Under the pieces are notes generated by a model that was not told where the DNA came from, ran no database searches, and saw only the letters and a list, made by a program, of their open reading frames with translations. From assembly GCF_007829835.1 (NCBI RefSeq), contig NZ_VIWP01000013.1, forward strand, positions 62,001-126,000: DNA of 64,000 nt, given 5' to 3'. Origin of the DNA: Neorhizobium alkalisoli (GTDB lineage: Bacteria > Pseudomonadota > Alphaproteobacteria > Rhizobiales > Rhizobiaceae). Shown piece by piece: positions 1 to 9,221 of this stretch. Each line of letters begins with the position of its first letter. Position 1 is the stretch's first letter. The position numbers and the translations under genes were made by a program.

Positions 1-526
1 CGAAATGCGGACCAGGATTTTCCTCAGCCGGCGGAATGCACATCAGCCCCTCGATCGAAAGGCCGAGCTCTTCACGGCAAAGCCTGACGAAAGCAACAGT
101 CTTCTTCGGTGCAATACCGGCCTTCTGTTCTTCAAGTCCGGTATTCACCTGAACATAAAGCTTCGGCGCCTTGCCCTGCTTCTTCATTTCATCCGAAAGT
201 GCTCGGGCAATCTTTTCCCGGTCCACCGTTTCGATGACATCGAACAAAGCGATCGCATCGGCAGCCTTGTTGGACTGGAGAGGGCCAATCAGGTGCAACT
301 CTATGCCGGGCGCTTCCGCCTTGAGTTCGGGCCATTTGCCCTGGCTTTCCTGCACGCGGTTCTCGCCAAAGACGCGCTGCCCGGCGGCGATCACGGGACG
401 GATATCGTCTGCTTCGAAGGTTTTCGAGACGGCAACCAGCGTCACCGCGCCTGCAGACCGCCCGCCGAGACGTTCCGCCTTCGCAATTTTCGCCTTCACA
501 TCCGCGAGCCGCTCTTCGACAGTCAT
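1..526 (-). CDS. YggS-family pyridoxal phosphate homeostasis protein, 3' end outside window
   Basis: Reading leftwards from an ATG at 526, the frame stays open to the window edge. It encodes MTVEERLADVKAKIAKAERL followed by LVAVSKTF, the PLP-binding lysine segment of the YggS/YBL036C/PROSC family, then FGENRVQE and HLIGPLQSNK, both signature motifs of that family. These proteins bind PLP in the cytosol and are thought to buffer vitamin B6 and amino-acid pools; no enzymatic reaction is established. About 175 of roughly 220 residues are present, and the missing part is only the window cut. It is transcribed divergently from leuS across a 180-base gap, an arrangement common in Rhizobiales. Confidence 0.9.
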   Translation of the reverse strand, partial: MTVEERLADVKAKIAKAERLGGRSAGAVTLVAVSKTFEADDIRPVIAAGQRVFGENRVQESQGKWPELKAEAPGIELHLIGPLQSNKAADAIALFDVIETVDREKIARALSDEMKKQGKAPKLYVQVNTGLEEQKAGIAPKKTVAFVRLCREELGLSIEGLMCIPPAEENPGPHF

Positions 527-706
527 GACCAAACCTTTCCGTTTCTTGCGATTGAAGCGATTACCCCCCATATCAGGCCTTGCCAAGGGCGGTTCTCCCG
601 AAACTTTGCCGCCAGCTGAAAGCCCCTAAAAACTTGACGCTTGGCGGCTTTCATGGTGAAGGTCACCCCCAACTCCTGATCTTTATTTTCCCGGAATATC
701 ATCGAA

Positions 707-3340
707 ATGGCGACTGAACGTTACAATCCGCGCGATGCCGAACCCCGTTGGCAGCAGAAGTGGAACGAGGCAAAGGTTTTTGAAACCGACAATGCCGACC
801 AGCGCGAGAAATATTACGTCCTGGAGATGTTCCCCTATCCGTCGGGCCGCATCCATATGGGCCATGTGCGCAACTATGCCATGGGCGACGTTGTTGCCCG
901 CTACAAGCGCGCCCGCGGCTTCAACGTCCTTCACCCGATGGGCTGGGACGCCTTCGGCATGCCGGCGGAAAACGCCGCACGCGACAACAAGGTTCATCCC
1001 AAGACCTGGACCTACCAGAACATCGAATCGATGAAGAAGCAGCTGAAGGCCATGGGCCTGTCGCTGGACTGGTCGCGCGAATTCGCCACCTGCGATGTCG
1101 AATATTATCAGCAGCAGCAGCACCTTTTCCTCGACATGATGGAAAAGGGCCTGGTCTATCGCAAGCAGTCCAAGGTCAACTGGGATCCGGTCGACCAGAC
1201 GGTTCTGGCCAACGAGCAGGTCATCGACGGCCGCGGCTGGCGTTCCGGCGCCCTGGTCGAGCAGCGCGAACTGGTCCAGTGGTTCTTCAAGATCACCGAC
1301 TTCAGCCAGGATCTGCTGGACGAACTCGATCACCTCGACCAGTGGCCTGAAAAGGTCCGCCTGATGCAGAAGAACTGGATCGGCCGTTCCGAAGGCATGG
1401 CGATCCGCTGGGAAATCGTATCTTCGACGGCGCCTGCCGGCGAAAGCGAAGTCACGGTTTACACGACCCGTCCGGACACGCTGTTCGGCGCCTCCTTCCT
1501 GGCCATCGCCGCCGACCACCCGCTAGCCAAGGCTGCAGCGGAAAAGAATCCGGCTATCGAAGCCTTTGCCGAAGAATGCCGCCGGCAGGGAACTTCGCTG
1601 GCTGCGCTGGAAACGGCCGAGAAGAAGGGCATCGATACCGGCATCCGCGTCAAGCATCCACTCGATCCTTCCTGGGAACTGCCGGTCTATGTCGCAAACT
1701 TCGTGCTGATGGAGTACGGCACGGGTGCCATTTTCGGCTGCCCGGCCGGCGACCAGCGCGACCTGGATTTCGCACGCAAGTATGGCCTGCCGGTTGTGCC
1801 GGTCGTCATGCCGAAGGATGGCGATGCTGCCACTTTCGCAGTCGGCGATACCGCTTACGTCGACGACGGCGTGATGATCAATTCGCGCTTCCTCGATGGC
1901 AAGACCACCGACGAAGCCTTCCAGATCGTTGCCGAAAAGCTGTCCGAACAGGTCCTTGGCAACCAGGCCCAGGGCGAGCGCAAGGTGAACTTCCGCCTGC
2001 GCGACTGGGGTATTTCGCGCCAGCGTTACTGGGGTTGCCCGATCCCGGTCATCCATTGCGACGATTGCGGTGTCGTTCCGGTTCCGAAACAGGATCTGCC
2101 GGTCCAGCTGCCAGACGATGTAACCTTCGACCAGCCAGGCAACCCGCTGGATCGTCATCCGACCTGGCGCCATGTGTCCTGCCCGCATTGCGGCAAGGAT
2201 GCCCGTCGCGAAACGGATACGATGGATACGTTCGTCGATTCTAGCTGGTATTTTACTCGCTTCACCGCACCTTGGGAAAAGCAGCCGACCGATCCGGCCG
2301 TCGCCAACCGCTGGCTGCCTGTCGACCAGTATATCGGCGGTATCGAGCATGCGATCCTGCACCTGCTCTATTCCCGCTTCTTCACCCGCGCCATGCGCGA
2401 AACAGGCCATGTCGACGTCAAGGAACCCTTCAAGGGCCTCTTCACGCAGGGCATGGTCGTCCATGAAACCTACCGTCTCGGCTCCTCGGGCCAGAATGGC
2501 GAATGGGTGTCGCCGGCCGACATCAGCATCGAAGAGATCGACGGCAAGCGCCGCGCGACGCTCCTGAAGAGCGGCGAAGAAGTCACGATCGGCTCGATCG
2601 AAAAGATGTCGAAGTCGAAGAAGAACGTCGTCGATCCGGACGATATCATCGCTTCCTATGGCGCTGATACGGCACGCTTCTTCGTTCTGTCCGACTCCCC
2701 GCCGGACCGTGACGTCATCTGGTCTGAGGCAGGCGTCGAAGGCGCGCATCGTTTCACCCAGCGCTTGTGGAGACTGATTTCTGAGGCGGCAGAGAACCTC
2801 TCTACCGTTGAACCGGCACCTGCAAAGGATGGAGATGCTCTTGCGATCTCACAGCTGGCCCACAGGACGCTGAAGGCAGTTCAGGGTGATCTGGACAAGC
2901 TTTCCTTCAACAAGGCCGTGGCACGCATCTATGAGCTGGTAAACGCGCTTGCAGCGCCGCTCGCGGATGTTGCAGCCGGCAAGGGCGATGCTGCCTATTG
3001 GGCAGCGGTTCGGAACGCTGCCGAGATCCTCATCCAGATCGTCGCGCCGATGACGCCACATCTGGCCGAAGAATGCTGGACCGTGCTGGGTAACAACCAG
3101 ATGGTCTCGGAATCCGGCTGGCCTGTCTATGACGAGGCACTGGTTGTCGAGAACGAAATCACTTTGCCGATCCAAATCAATGGCAAGAAGCGCGGTGAAT
3201 TGACAATCGCGCGCGACGCGGATCAAACTGCTGTCGAGGCTGCGGTCCTGGCACTGGACGTGGTCAAGGCGGCTCTTGATGGACGCCCGGTGAAGAAGCT
3301 TATCGTTGTGCCGCAGAGGATTGTGAACATTGTCGTCTGA
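707..3340 (+). CDS. leuS: Leucyl-tRNA synthetase
   Basis: This 877-residue class Ia aminoacyl-tRNA synthetase charges tRNA-Leu with leucine in the cytosol. The HIGH-type motif is HMGH at residues 50-53 and the KMSKS loop is at 633-637. Between them lies the CP1 editing domain (roughly 225-425, with TTRPDTLFG and DQRDLDFA), which hydrolyses mischarged tRNA. The anticodon-binding and C-terminal domains fill the rest. Length is normal for the family and the ATG at 707 gives the expected N-terminus (MATERYNP). The last 11 bases overlap lptE, and holA then overlaps lptE, so the three genes are probably one operon. Confidence 0.98.
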   Translation: MATERYNPRDAEPRWQQKWNEAKVFETDNADQREKYYVLEMFPYPSGRIHMGHVRNYAMGDVVARYKRARGFNVLHPMGWDAFGMPAENAARDNKVHPKTWTYQNIESMKKQLKAMGLSLDWSREFATCDVEYYQQQQHLFLDMMEKGLVYRKQSKVNWDPVDQTVLANEQVIDGRGWRSGALVEQRELVQWFFKITDFSQDLLDELDHLDQWPEKVRLMQKNWIGRSEGMAIRWEIVSSTAPAGESEVTVYTTRPDTLFGASFLAIAADHPLAKAAAEKNPAIEAFAEECRRQGTSLAALETAEKKGIDTGIRVKHPLDPSWELPVYVANFVLMEYGTGAIFGCPAGDQRDLDFARKYGLPVVPVVMPKDGDAATFAVGDTAYVDDGVMINSRFLDGKTTDEAFQIVAEKLSEQVLGNQAQGERKVNFRLRDWGISRQRYWGCPIPVIHCDDCGVVPVPKQDLPVQLPDDVTFDQPGNPLDRHPTWRHVSCPHCGKDARRETDTMDTFVDSSWYFTRFTAPWEKQPTDPAVANRWLPVDQYIGGIEHAILHLLYSRFFTRAMRETGHVDVKEPFKGLFTQGMVVHETYRLGSSGQNGEWVSPADISIEEIDGKRRATLLKSGEEVTIGSIEKMSKSKKNVVDPDDIIASYGADTARFFVLSDSPPDRDVIWSEAGVEGAHRFTQRLWRLISEAAENLSTVEPAPAKDGDALAISQLAHRTLKAVQGDLDKLSFNKAVARIYELVNALAAPLADVAAGKGDAAYWAAVRNAAEILIQIVAPMTPHLAEECWTVLGNNQMVSESGWPVYDEALVVENEITLPIQINGKKRGELTIARDADQTAVEAAVLALDVVKAALDGRPVKKLIVVPQRIVNIVV

Positions 3341-3899
3341 TCTCCTTCTTCGCCGTTTCGCGACTGCTGTTGGCATCACCGCTCTCACCTTGCTGGCCTC
3401 ATGCCAGGTTCGTCCTCTTTATTCGGAGGCTTCCGGTATTGGCCAGCGGTTGAACAATGTTGGCTTCGCCGACCCGAAGAACCGGGTCGAACAGGTCGTG
3501 CGCAACAACCTGGTATTCCTGACCTCCGGAGGCGCCGGTGAAACGGCGCACCCGGAATATGAGGTCAAGCTTTCCGCCAAAAGCACGGCATCCAGTATTC
3601 TCGACCTGACGAATGACCAGAATGATGACACCGTTTCGGTGCGAAACGTTCCGGTGGCAGGTCGCGTCCAGATTGACGTCACCTATAGCCTGACCCGTGT
3701 TAAGGACGGTCAAGTGCTGAAGTCGGCTACCCGTCAGGTTGTCTCGCTGATCGACGTGCCCGGCCAGAGCTTTGCAAAGCTGCGCGCCATTCGTGATGCC
3801 GAAAACCGTGCTGCTCGCGAAGCCGCCGAATTTGTCAGGGGCGATGTGGCCATCGCACTTTCCAAAGAGCCGCAATCGCAGACAGCATGGCAGAAATAA
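3330..3899 (+). CDS. lptE: LPS-assembly lipoprotein LptE
   Basis: A small (189 aa) outer-membrane lipoprotein predicted to plug and help assemble the LptD barrel that inserts lipopolysaccharide into the outer leaflet. A hydrophobic signal (about residues 11-24) ends in a lipobox LASC, with Cys25 as the lipidation site, followed by the typical VRPLYSE stretch. The start is a TTG at 3330 inside the end of leuS; an in-frame stop lies two codons upstream, so no longer start exists. Its position between leuS and holA is the usual place for lptE in Proteobacteria, which supports the call for an otherwise poorly conserved family. Confidence 0.88.
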   Translation: MSSDLLLRRFATAVGITALTLLASCQVRPLYSEASGIGQRLNNVGFADPKNRVEQVVRNNLVFLTSGGAGETAHPEYEVKLSAKSTASSILDLTNDQNDDTVSVRNVPVAGRVQIDVTYSLTRVKDGQVLKSATRQVVSLIDVPGQSFAKLRAIRDAENRAAREAAEFVRGDVAIALSKEPQSQTAWQK

Positions 3900-4918
3900 A
3901 ATCCCACGAATTCGAACGTTTTCTCGAAAAGACCTCCGGCCTTTACAAGACCTATGTCATCTATGGGCCGGACCGAGGGCTCGTATCGGAGAGGGCTTCA
4001 GCGATCGCACAGAAGTCCGGAGTGGCACAGGATGATCCTTTCGCACTGCTTAAACTCGATATCTCGGATCTTCAGGGAGACCCGGGCCGTCTTGTCGATG
4101 AGGTCAATTCGATCGGCCTGTTTGGTGGCGCCAAGCTTATCTGGCTTCGCAATGCGATGAATGAAAAGCCGTTGCTCGACGCGCTACAAGTCATCGCAGA
4201 GGATGCGCCGGCCGCCAATATTCTCATCGTTGAAGCTGGTGATCTGAAAAAAGGAAGCGGGCTGCGTAAGATTGCAGAGCCGGCTAAGTCGGTGGCGATC
4301 ATTCCGTGTTACGCGGACGATGGGCGTGCCCTTAACGCGCTGATCGATGCCGAATTGCTTGGCGAAGGTCTCCAGATCGATCCCGCGGCCCGCCAGCGCC
4401 TGCTTGAATTGCTGGGCGGTGACCGTCTCGCGTCCAGAAACGAAGTCCGCAAACTCGCCCTTTATTGCCGTGGGCAATCTGTTGTCACGGAAGAGAATGT
4501 CGATGAGATCATCGGCGATGCCAGCGGCGTTTCGGCCGATGAAGCAGTCGACGCGATCCTCAGCGGTGATTTGCCGGGCCTGCAGCGGGCGGTTCAGAAA
4601 ATTCTGATATCCAAGACACCGGTTTTTCTTGTTTTGCAGTCGTGCCTACGACAGTTTCAGCTGCTCGATCTCATGAAAGCCGAGATGGATGACAAGCGGC
4701 AGCAGGCCGGTCAGGTTATGATGACGCTCGGCCGGCATATTCACTTCAAGCGAAAGCCGATCGTCGAAAAGGCATTGAGAACGTGGTCCGCACCAGCACT
4801 TGCCCGCGAGACGGAACGGCTCCAGGCCGCCGTATTGCTCTCTCGCCAGAGACAGAGCGTGGAACCGAGCATCGCATTCCAGACGTTGATGGCGACGGCC
4901 ATTCAGTCCGGACGCTGA
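3887..4918 (+). CDS. holA: DNA polymerase III, delta subunit
   Basis: 343 residues, matching the HolA family in length and layout. Delta is the clamp-loader subunit that opens the beta sliding clamp during loading at primer ends. The N-terminus has the AAA+-like fold with VIYGPDRGLVSERA (about residues 23-36), a degenerate nucleotide site as expected for delta, followed by helical regions (ELLGGDRLASRNEVRKLALY) characteristic of the family. The ATG at 3887 lies 13 bases inside lptE, indicating translational coupling. It ends 46 bases from the convergent parB stop; no strong terminator was seen in that gap. Confidence 0.93.
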   Translation: MAEIKSHEFERFLEKTSGLYKTYVIYGPDRGLVSERASAIAQKSGVAQDDPFALLKLDISDLQGDPGRLVDEVNSIGLFGGAKLIWLRNAMNEKPLLDALQVIAEDAPAANILIVEAGDLKKGSGLRKIAEPAKSVAIIPCYADDGRALNALIDAELLGEGLQIDPAARQRLLELLGGDRLASRNEVRKLALYCRGQSVVTEENVDEIIGDASGVSADEAVDAILSGDLPGLQRAVQKILISKTPVFLVLQSCLRQFQLLDLMKAEMDDKRQQAGQVMMTLGRHIHFKRKPIVEKALRTWSAPALARETERLQAAVLLSRQRQSVEPSIAFQTLMATAIQSGR

Positions 4919-4964
4919 ACGACATATCGATCATTACGGCGCAAAACCCGAAAGGGCAGGGCGA

Positions 4965-5843
4965 TTACGCCCGCCTTTCCAGCAAACGGCAGATCTCTTC
5001 GAGCTGCTCAAGACTGCGGTAGTTGATGCGAACCTGGCCGCTGCCGCCCTTGTGATTGATCTTCACTTCAAGCCCGAGTGAATCGGACAAAGTCCGCTCC
5101 AGAGCGAGAGTATCAGAATCCTTCTCGACGATCTTTTGCGGCGCGTTCTGGTCGCTCTGGGCTTTGATATCGTTCTGGGCAAGGCGCTCAGCGTCCCGCA
5201 CGGACATGCCCTTTGCCACAATTGTCTTGGCGAGGCTTGTCGGATCGGACGTTGTTACCAGGGCTCGGGCGTGGCCGGCCGACAACGTCCCGGCAGAAAG
5301 CATGTCGCGAACGGGATCAGGCAGTTTCAGCAGTCGCAGGCTGTTTGCAACATGGCTCCGGCTCTTGCCGATGATCTCACCCAGGTCGTTCTGGGTATAA
5401 CCATGTTCCGCGATCAGCTGATCATAACCCAAAGCTTCTTCCAGAGGGTTGAGGTCCGAACGCTGGACGTTTTCGACGATCGCAATTTCGAGAGCCGTAC
5501 GGTCATCGACATCGCGAACGATAACCGGAATCTCGGTAAGGCCAGCCAGCTGGGCAGCACGCCAGCGACGCTCACCGGCAATGATTTCGAAACCGGTTCC
5601 CCGCGGGCGCACGACGACCGGCTGAACGATACCGTGTTGGCGAATGGAGCTCGACAGGTCCTGCAGCTCGCTATCGTCAAAATGGCGGCGCGGGTTCTTG
5701 GGGTTGCGCGTGACGTGTTCGATCGGCGCCATCCGGTCAGGGCTGATATTCTTCTGCCCGGCAGCTGGAACCGGCTGATCCATTTCGCCAATAAGGGCCG
5801 CAAGACCACGGCCCAGCCGCCGCTTGGAGGGATCGTCGCTCAT
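4965..5843 (-). CDS. parB: Chromosome-partitioning protein ParB
   Basis: 292 residues from the ATG at 5843, whose product begins MSDDPSKRRLGRGLAALIG. This basic N-terminal motif is typical of chromosomal ParB and contacts ParA. GERRWRA (90-96) and ENVQRSD (124-130) are the CTP-binding motifs of the clamp domain, and the helix-turn-helix that reads parS lies at about 150-170. The C-terminal 60 residues form the dimerisation domain. A longer in-frame start at 5957 would run 76 bases into parA and is rejected. ParB loads at parS sites and spreads as a CTP-dependent sliding clamp; several candidate sites are in this window. It is the last gene of a mnmE-mnmG-rsmG-parA-parB run. Confidence 0.97.
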   Translation of the reverse strand: MSDDPSKRRLGRGLAALIGEMDQPVPAAGQKNISPDRMAPIEHVTRNPKNPRRHFDDSELQDLSSSIRQHGIVQPVVVRPRGTGFEIIAGERRWRAAQLAGLTEIPVIVRDVDDRTALEIAIVENVQRSDLNPLEEALGYDQLIAEHGYTQNDLGEIIGKSRSHVANSLRLLKLPDPVRDMLSAGTLSAGHARALVTTSDPTSLAKTIVAKGMSVRDAERLAQNDIKAQSDQNAPQKIVEKDSDTLALERTLSDSLGLEVKINHKGGSGQVRINYRSLEQLEEICRLLERRA

Positions 5844-5881
5844 CCGTGTCACCTGTCGTATAAAACCAAATTCAAAGCGCG

Positions 5882-6673
5882 TCAGGCGGCCTTGCGGCGG
5901 CGCTCGCGCTGGATAACCTCGGAAGCCAGCTGCAGATAAGCCTGGCTGCCTGCGCATTTCAGATCATAAAGGATAGCCGGCTTACCATAAGACGGAGCCT
6001 CGGAAACCCTGACATTGCGCGGGATCAAGGTGTGATAAACCTTATCGCCAAGATAGGTGCGGACATCACTCACAACCTGCTGAGCAAGATTGTTACGGGC
6101 GTCAAACATCGTCAAGACGATACCCTGGATATCCAGAGACGGGTTAACTGTCTGGCGAACCTGATCCACAGTTTCAAGCAACTGACTCAAGCCTTCCAGA
6201 GCGAAAAATTCGCACTGCAAAGGTACAAGCACAGAGTGGGCCGCAGCCATAGCATTCATTGTCAGAAGATTGAACGAAGGCGGGCAATCGACAAGGATAT
6301 AGGAGAAGGAGAGGGCATCATCGCTCGCAAGTGCGCGACGCAACCTAAATGCCCGATCGGAGGCCTGCGAAATCTCCATCTCGAAGCCGAGAAGATCCAT
6401 CGTCGATGGGATAATGAAGAGATTAGGCACCGCCGTCTCAACAACAGCCTGACCGATATCGGCCTCGCCGACCAGAACGTCGTAGGAAGACAGCTTGCGA
6501 TCCTTACGATCAATTCCAAGGCCCGTGCTTGCGTTGCCTTGAGGATCCAGGTCAACGATCAGCACACGCTCTCCGATCGCAGCAAGTGCGGTCGCCAGAT
6601 TAATTGCCGTTGTAGTCTTTCCGACGCCGCCTTTTTGATTGGCGATCGTGATAATTCGGTTCTTTTCGAACAT
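5882..6673 (-). CDS. parA: Chromosome-partitioning ATPase ParA
   Basis: 263 residues from the ATG at 6673 (product starts MFEKNRIITIANQKGG). The deviant Walker A motif KGGVGKTT is at residues 14-21, with the signature first lysine at 14 that ParA/MinD ATPases use for dimerisation. The Walker B-like segment VDCPPS follows near residue 125. ParA binds DNA non-specifically as an ATP dimer and moves ParB-parS complexes apart. An upstream in-frame start at 6754 would overlap rsmG and add 27 residues not typical of the family. Thirteen bases separate it from rsmG and 38 from parB, so they are probably co-transcribed. Confidence 0.97.
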   Translation of the reverse strand: MFEKNRIITIANQKGGVGKTTTAINLATALAAIGERVLIVDLDPQGNASTGLGIDRKDRKLSSYDVLVGEADIGQAVVETAVPNLFIIPSTMDLLGFEMEISQASDRAFRLRRALASDDALSFSYILVDCPPSFNLLTMNAMAAAHSVLVPLQCEFFALEGLSQLLETVDQVRQTVNPSLDIQGIVLTMFDARNNLAQQVVSDVRTYLGDKVYHTLIPRNVRVSEAPSYGKPAILYDLKCAGSQAYLQLASEVIQRERRRKAA

Positions 6674-6686
6674 GCCGCACCCGAAT

Positions 6687-7304
6687 TTAAAGAGCTTTGT
6701 GCCGAAGATTGCTGATTTCAAGAATGACTGAGTCCTTCTCGACAGCGCTAGCATGTTCTATCAGATCGAAGTCCCAGCGACCATGGGCTTCGGTGAGCTC
6801 GCGACGATAATCCCGGCCTTTATGAAAAAATGCCGTTGTTTTTTTCTCGATCATCCAGGGGGACGAATAGGAGAGCAGCGTATCAAGGTCGGCGAGGGCT
6901 CGTGCCGAGATGCGATCGCATTCGGAGGTGACGCAAGTTGCCGATTCCGCGCGAACGCTATGTACAGACCCTCTTGCTCCCGTCTCGCTCAACGCAACGC
7001 GGAGAAAAGCCGATTTTTTCTGATTGCTCTCGATGAGATGGATCCAGCCATCCTGAAGTTCTGCAAGAAAGATTGCTGTGATAACGCCGGGAAATCCGCC
7101 TCCGGATCCCAAATCGACCCAGGTCGCTGCTCCCGGCGCCACCTGAAAAATCTGAGCGCTGTCTGCAATATGGCGCTGCCAAAGTTCATCAAGCGTGGAG
7201 GGCGCAACGAGATTTATGCGTTTAGCCCATTTGCTGAAGAGCACTGCAAAATGCTCCAGCCTTTCCTGCGTTTCACGTGAAACACTTCTACCGTTCAGGA
7301 GCAT
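6687..7304 (-). CDS. rsmG: 16S rRNA (guanine-527-N7)-methyltransferase RsmG (GidB)
   Basis: A 205-residue class I SAM-dependent methyltransferase that methylates G527 of 16S rRNA. The SAM-binding glycine loop VDLGSGGGFPG is at residues 63-73, and the RHIADS motif just before it is typical of GidB. The start codon overlaps the mnmG stop (TAATG), giving translational coupling. Codons 8-12 (VSRET) are the coding readout of a parS site at 7269-7284, so the N-terminus here is constrained by DNA function as well as protein function. This mnmG-rsmG-parA-parB order is conserved near many bacterial origins. Confidence 0.97.
   Translation of the reverse strand: MLLNGRSVSRETQERLEHFAVLFSKWAKRINLVAPSTLDELWQRHIADSAQIFQVAPGAATWVDLGSGGGFPGVITAIFLAELQDGWIHLIESNQKKSAFLRVALSETGARGSVHSVRAESATCVTSECDRISARALADLDTLLSYSSPWMIEKKTTAFFHKGRDYRRELTEAHGRWDFDLIEHASAVEKDSVILEISNLRHKAL
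7269..7284. other. parS site 1, inside rsmG
   Basis: CGTTTCACGTGAAACA matches the consensus ParB-binding palindrome TGTTTCACGTGAAACA at 15 of 16 positions, and the inner 14 bases are a perfect palindrome. It lies within the first 12 codons of rsmG, upstream of parA and parB. The match to the known bacterial parS consensus is seen directly; binding by this ParB is inferred. Confidence 0.92.
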
Positions 7305-9187
7305 TATGAGACTCGTTTCGCGCGACCAGTGGTCGCAGCATTTTTCTTGACGATCGCCAGTAGGAGCGCAAGGGCAGCAGGCGTCATGCCATCAACCTTG
7401 GCTGCCTGGGCAATATTTCCTGGTCTTCCGCGAGTTAGCTTCAAGCGCAGTTCGTTCGATAGGCCGGACACGTCGCTATAGTCAAAATCCGAAGGAATTG
7501 TTCGAGCTTCGTCACGCAATGTAGCATTGATATCTGCAGCCTGCCGATCGACGTAAACGGCATAGGTCGCTTCGATCTCCAAGGCTTCTGCCACCTTCGA
7601 ACCAAGTTCCTCGAGTTCAGGCCAAATTCGATTGAGGGATGTCATGGACTGTTCTGGATATGACAAAAGCTCATATGCACTGCGACGCTGACCATCCTGA
7701 TTCAAGGTGACACCATAAGCCGCGGCCTGCTTTGGTGTAATGGTCAACGACTTGAGCAATTCGCGGCCGGCTGATAACTCAGCCAGATATGCGCGAAAGC
7801 GCTCAGCGCGCTGCGGGCCAATACAGCCGATACTCTCGGCAAGATTAGTCAGTCGCAAGTCGGCATTGTCTGCTCGCAAGGAGAGCCGGTATTCTGCCCT
7901 GGATGTGAACATCCGGTAAGGCTCGGTAATTCCCTTCGATGTCAGATCGTCTATCATCACACCGATATAGGATTCGGCTCGGCTCAGCGGCTTCGCTTCG
8001 CCACCGCCTGCAGAGATCGCGGCAGCCAGTCCGGCGATAAGCCCTTGAGCGGCGGCTTCTTCATATCCCGTCGTTCCGTTGATCTGCCCGGCCAGAAACA
8101 GGCCCGGCTGCAGCTTAACTTCCAGGTTAGCCGTCAGCTCTCGAGGATCAACATGATCATATTCAATGGCATAGCCCGGCTGAATGATCCGAACGCGCTC
8201 AAGGCCAGGAATAGTGCGAATGAAAGCTTCCTGAACCGATTGCGGCAAAGACGTCGATATCCCATTTGGATAAACCGTATCGTCGTCCAGCCCTTCTGGC
8301 TCCAAAAAGATCTGATGTCCGTCGCGCTCGCCAAAGCGAACGATCTTGTCTTCGATTGAAGGACAGTACCGCGGACCCACGCCTTCGATTTGACCGGAAT
8401 ACATCGCCGACAAATGGATATTGTCGGAAATGATCTTGTGGGTCGCTTCCGTGGTTCGGGTCACGCCACAGCTGATCTGAGGGTTTGAAATGGTATCTGT
8501 CATAAACGAGAAAGGAACCGGTGTTTCGTCCGCTTCCTGGCTGCCGAGGCTAGACCGGTCAATCGTCTTTCCATCAAGGCGCGCCGGCGTCCCGGTCTTG
8601 AGGCGACCCAGTTTAAAGCCAAGTCTGCCAAGTGTCTGCGACAAACCCAATGAAGGGGCTTCGCCCATACGGCCGGCCGGCGTCTTTTGATCACCGATGT
8701 GGATGAGACCCCTCATGAAAGTCCCGCTCGTCAAAACGACCGTTGCGCATCCGAATCGACGTTCATCTTTTAGGATGACGCCAGCAACATGATTATCTCG
8801 GATGTCGATATCAAAGACATCGCCTTCGATAACCGTCAGATTATCATGGGAAAAGATCTCGCTCTGCATCGCCATACGATAGAGCTTACGGTCGGCCTGC
8901 GTACGAGGACCGCGGACTGCGGGACCCTTCTTCCGGTTGAGAAGGCGGAATTGAATTCCAGCAGCATCAGCAACTCGGCCCATCAGGCCATCCATCGCGT
9001 CGATCTCGCGAACAAGATGTCCCTTTCCCAGCCCGCCGATCGCCGGATTGCAGGACATGACACCAATTGTCTCTCGACTATGGGTCACCAGCGCTGTCCT
9101 GGCGCCCATGCGCGCAGCCGCACTGGCAGCCTCGCATCCAGCATGCCCGCCACCGATCACGATAACGTCGAAATTGCTATCAACCAT
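7304..9187 (-). CDS. mnmG: tRNA uridine-5-carboxymethylaminomethyl modification enzyme MnmG (GidA)
   Basis: 627 residues from the ATG at 9187, close to the family norm. MnmG is an FAD- and NADH-dependent enzyme that, with MnmE, installs the cmnm5 group on U34 of several tRNAs. The FAD-binding Rossmann motif GGGHAG is at residues 12-17, followed by CNPAIGGLGKGHLVREIDA, the highly conserved GidA signature. An alternative ATG at 9196 would add three residues. Longer in-frame starts run across the parS site and into mnmE and are unlikely. Its partner gene mnmE lies immediately upstream, and rsmG is coupled downstream. Confidence 0.97.
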   Translation of the reverse strand: MVDSNFDVIVIGGGHAGCEAASAAARMGARTALVTHSRETIGVMSCNPAIGGLGKGHLVREIDAMDGLMGRVADAAGIQFRLLNRKKGPAVRGPRTQADRKLYRMAMQSEIFSHDNLTVIEGDVFDIDIRDNHVAGVILKDERRFGCATVVLTSGTFMRGLIHIGDQKTPAGRMGEAPSLGLSQTLGRLGFKLGRLKTGTPARLDGKTIDRSSLGSQEADETPVPFSFMTDTISNPQISCGVTRTTEATHKIISDNIHLSAMYSGQIEGVGPRYCPSIEDKIVRFGERDGHQIFLEPEGLDDDTVYPNGISTSLPQSVQEAFIRTIPGLERVRIIQPGYAIEYDHVDPRELTANLEVKLQPGLFLAGQINGTTGYEEAAAQGLIAGLAAAISAGGGEAKPLSRAESYIGVMIDDLTSKGITEPYRMFTSRAEYRLSLRADNADLRLTNLAESIGCIGPQRAERFRAYLAELSAGRELLKSLTITPKQAAAYGVTLNQDGQRRSAYELLSYPEQSMTSLNRIWPELEELGSKVAEALEIEATYAVYVDRQAADINATLRDEARTIPSDFDYSDVSGLSNELRLKLTRGRPGNIAQAAKVDGMTPAALALLLAIVKKNAATTGRAKRVS

Positions 9188-9205
9188 CACGCCCATCAAA
9201 CCGAA

Positions 9206-9221
9206 TGTTTCACGTGAATCA
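9206..9221. other. parS site 2, between mnmE and mnmG
   Basis: TGTTTCACGTGAATCA matches the parS consensus at 15 of 16 positions (one mismatch in the right arm). It occupies the 31-base gap between mnmE and mnmG, and its right end supplies the mnmE stop codon (9219-9221). ParB binding is inferred from the consensus match. Confidence 0.9.

Noticed and set aside
527..706. A promoter for leuS at CTTGAC (633-638)
   Set aside because: The -35 hexamer is perfect, but nothing like CTATAT occurs 16-18 bases downstream.
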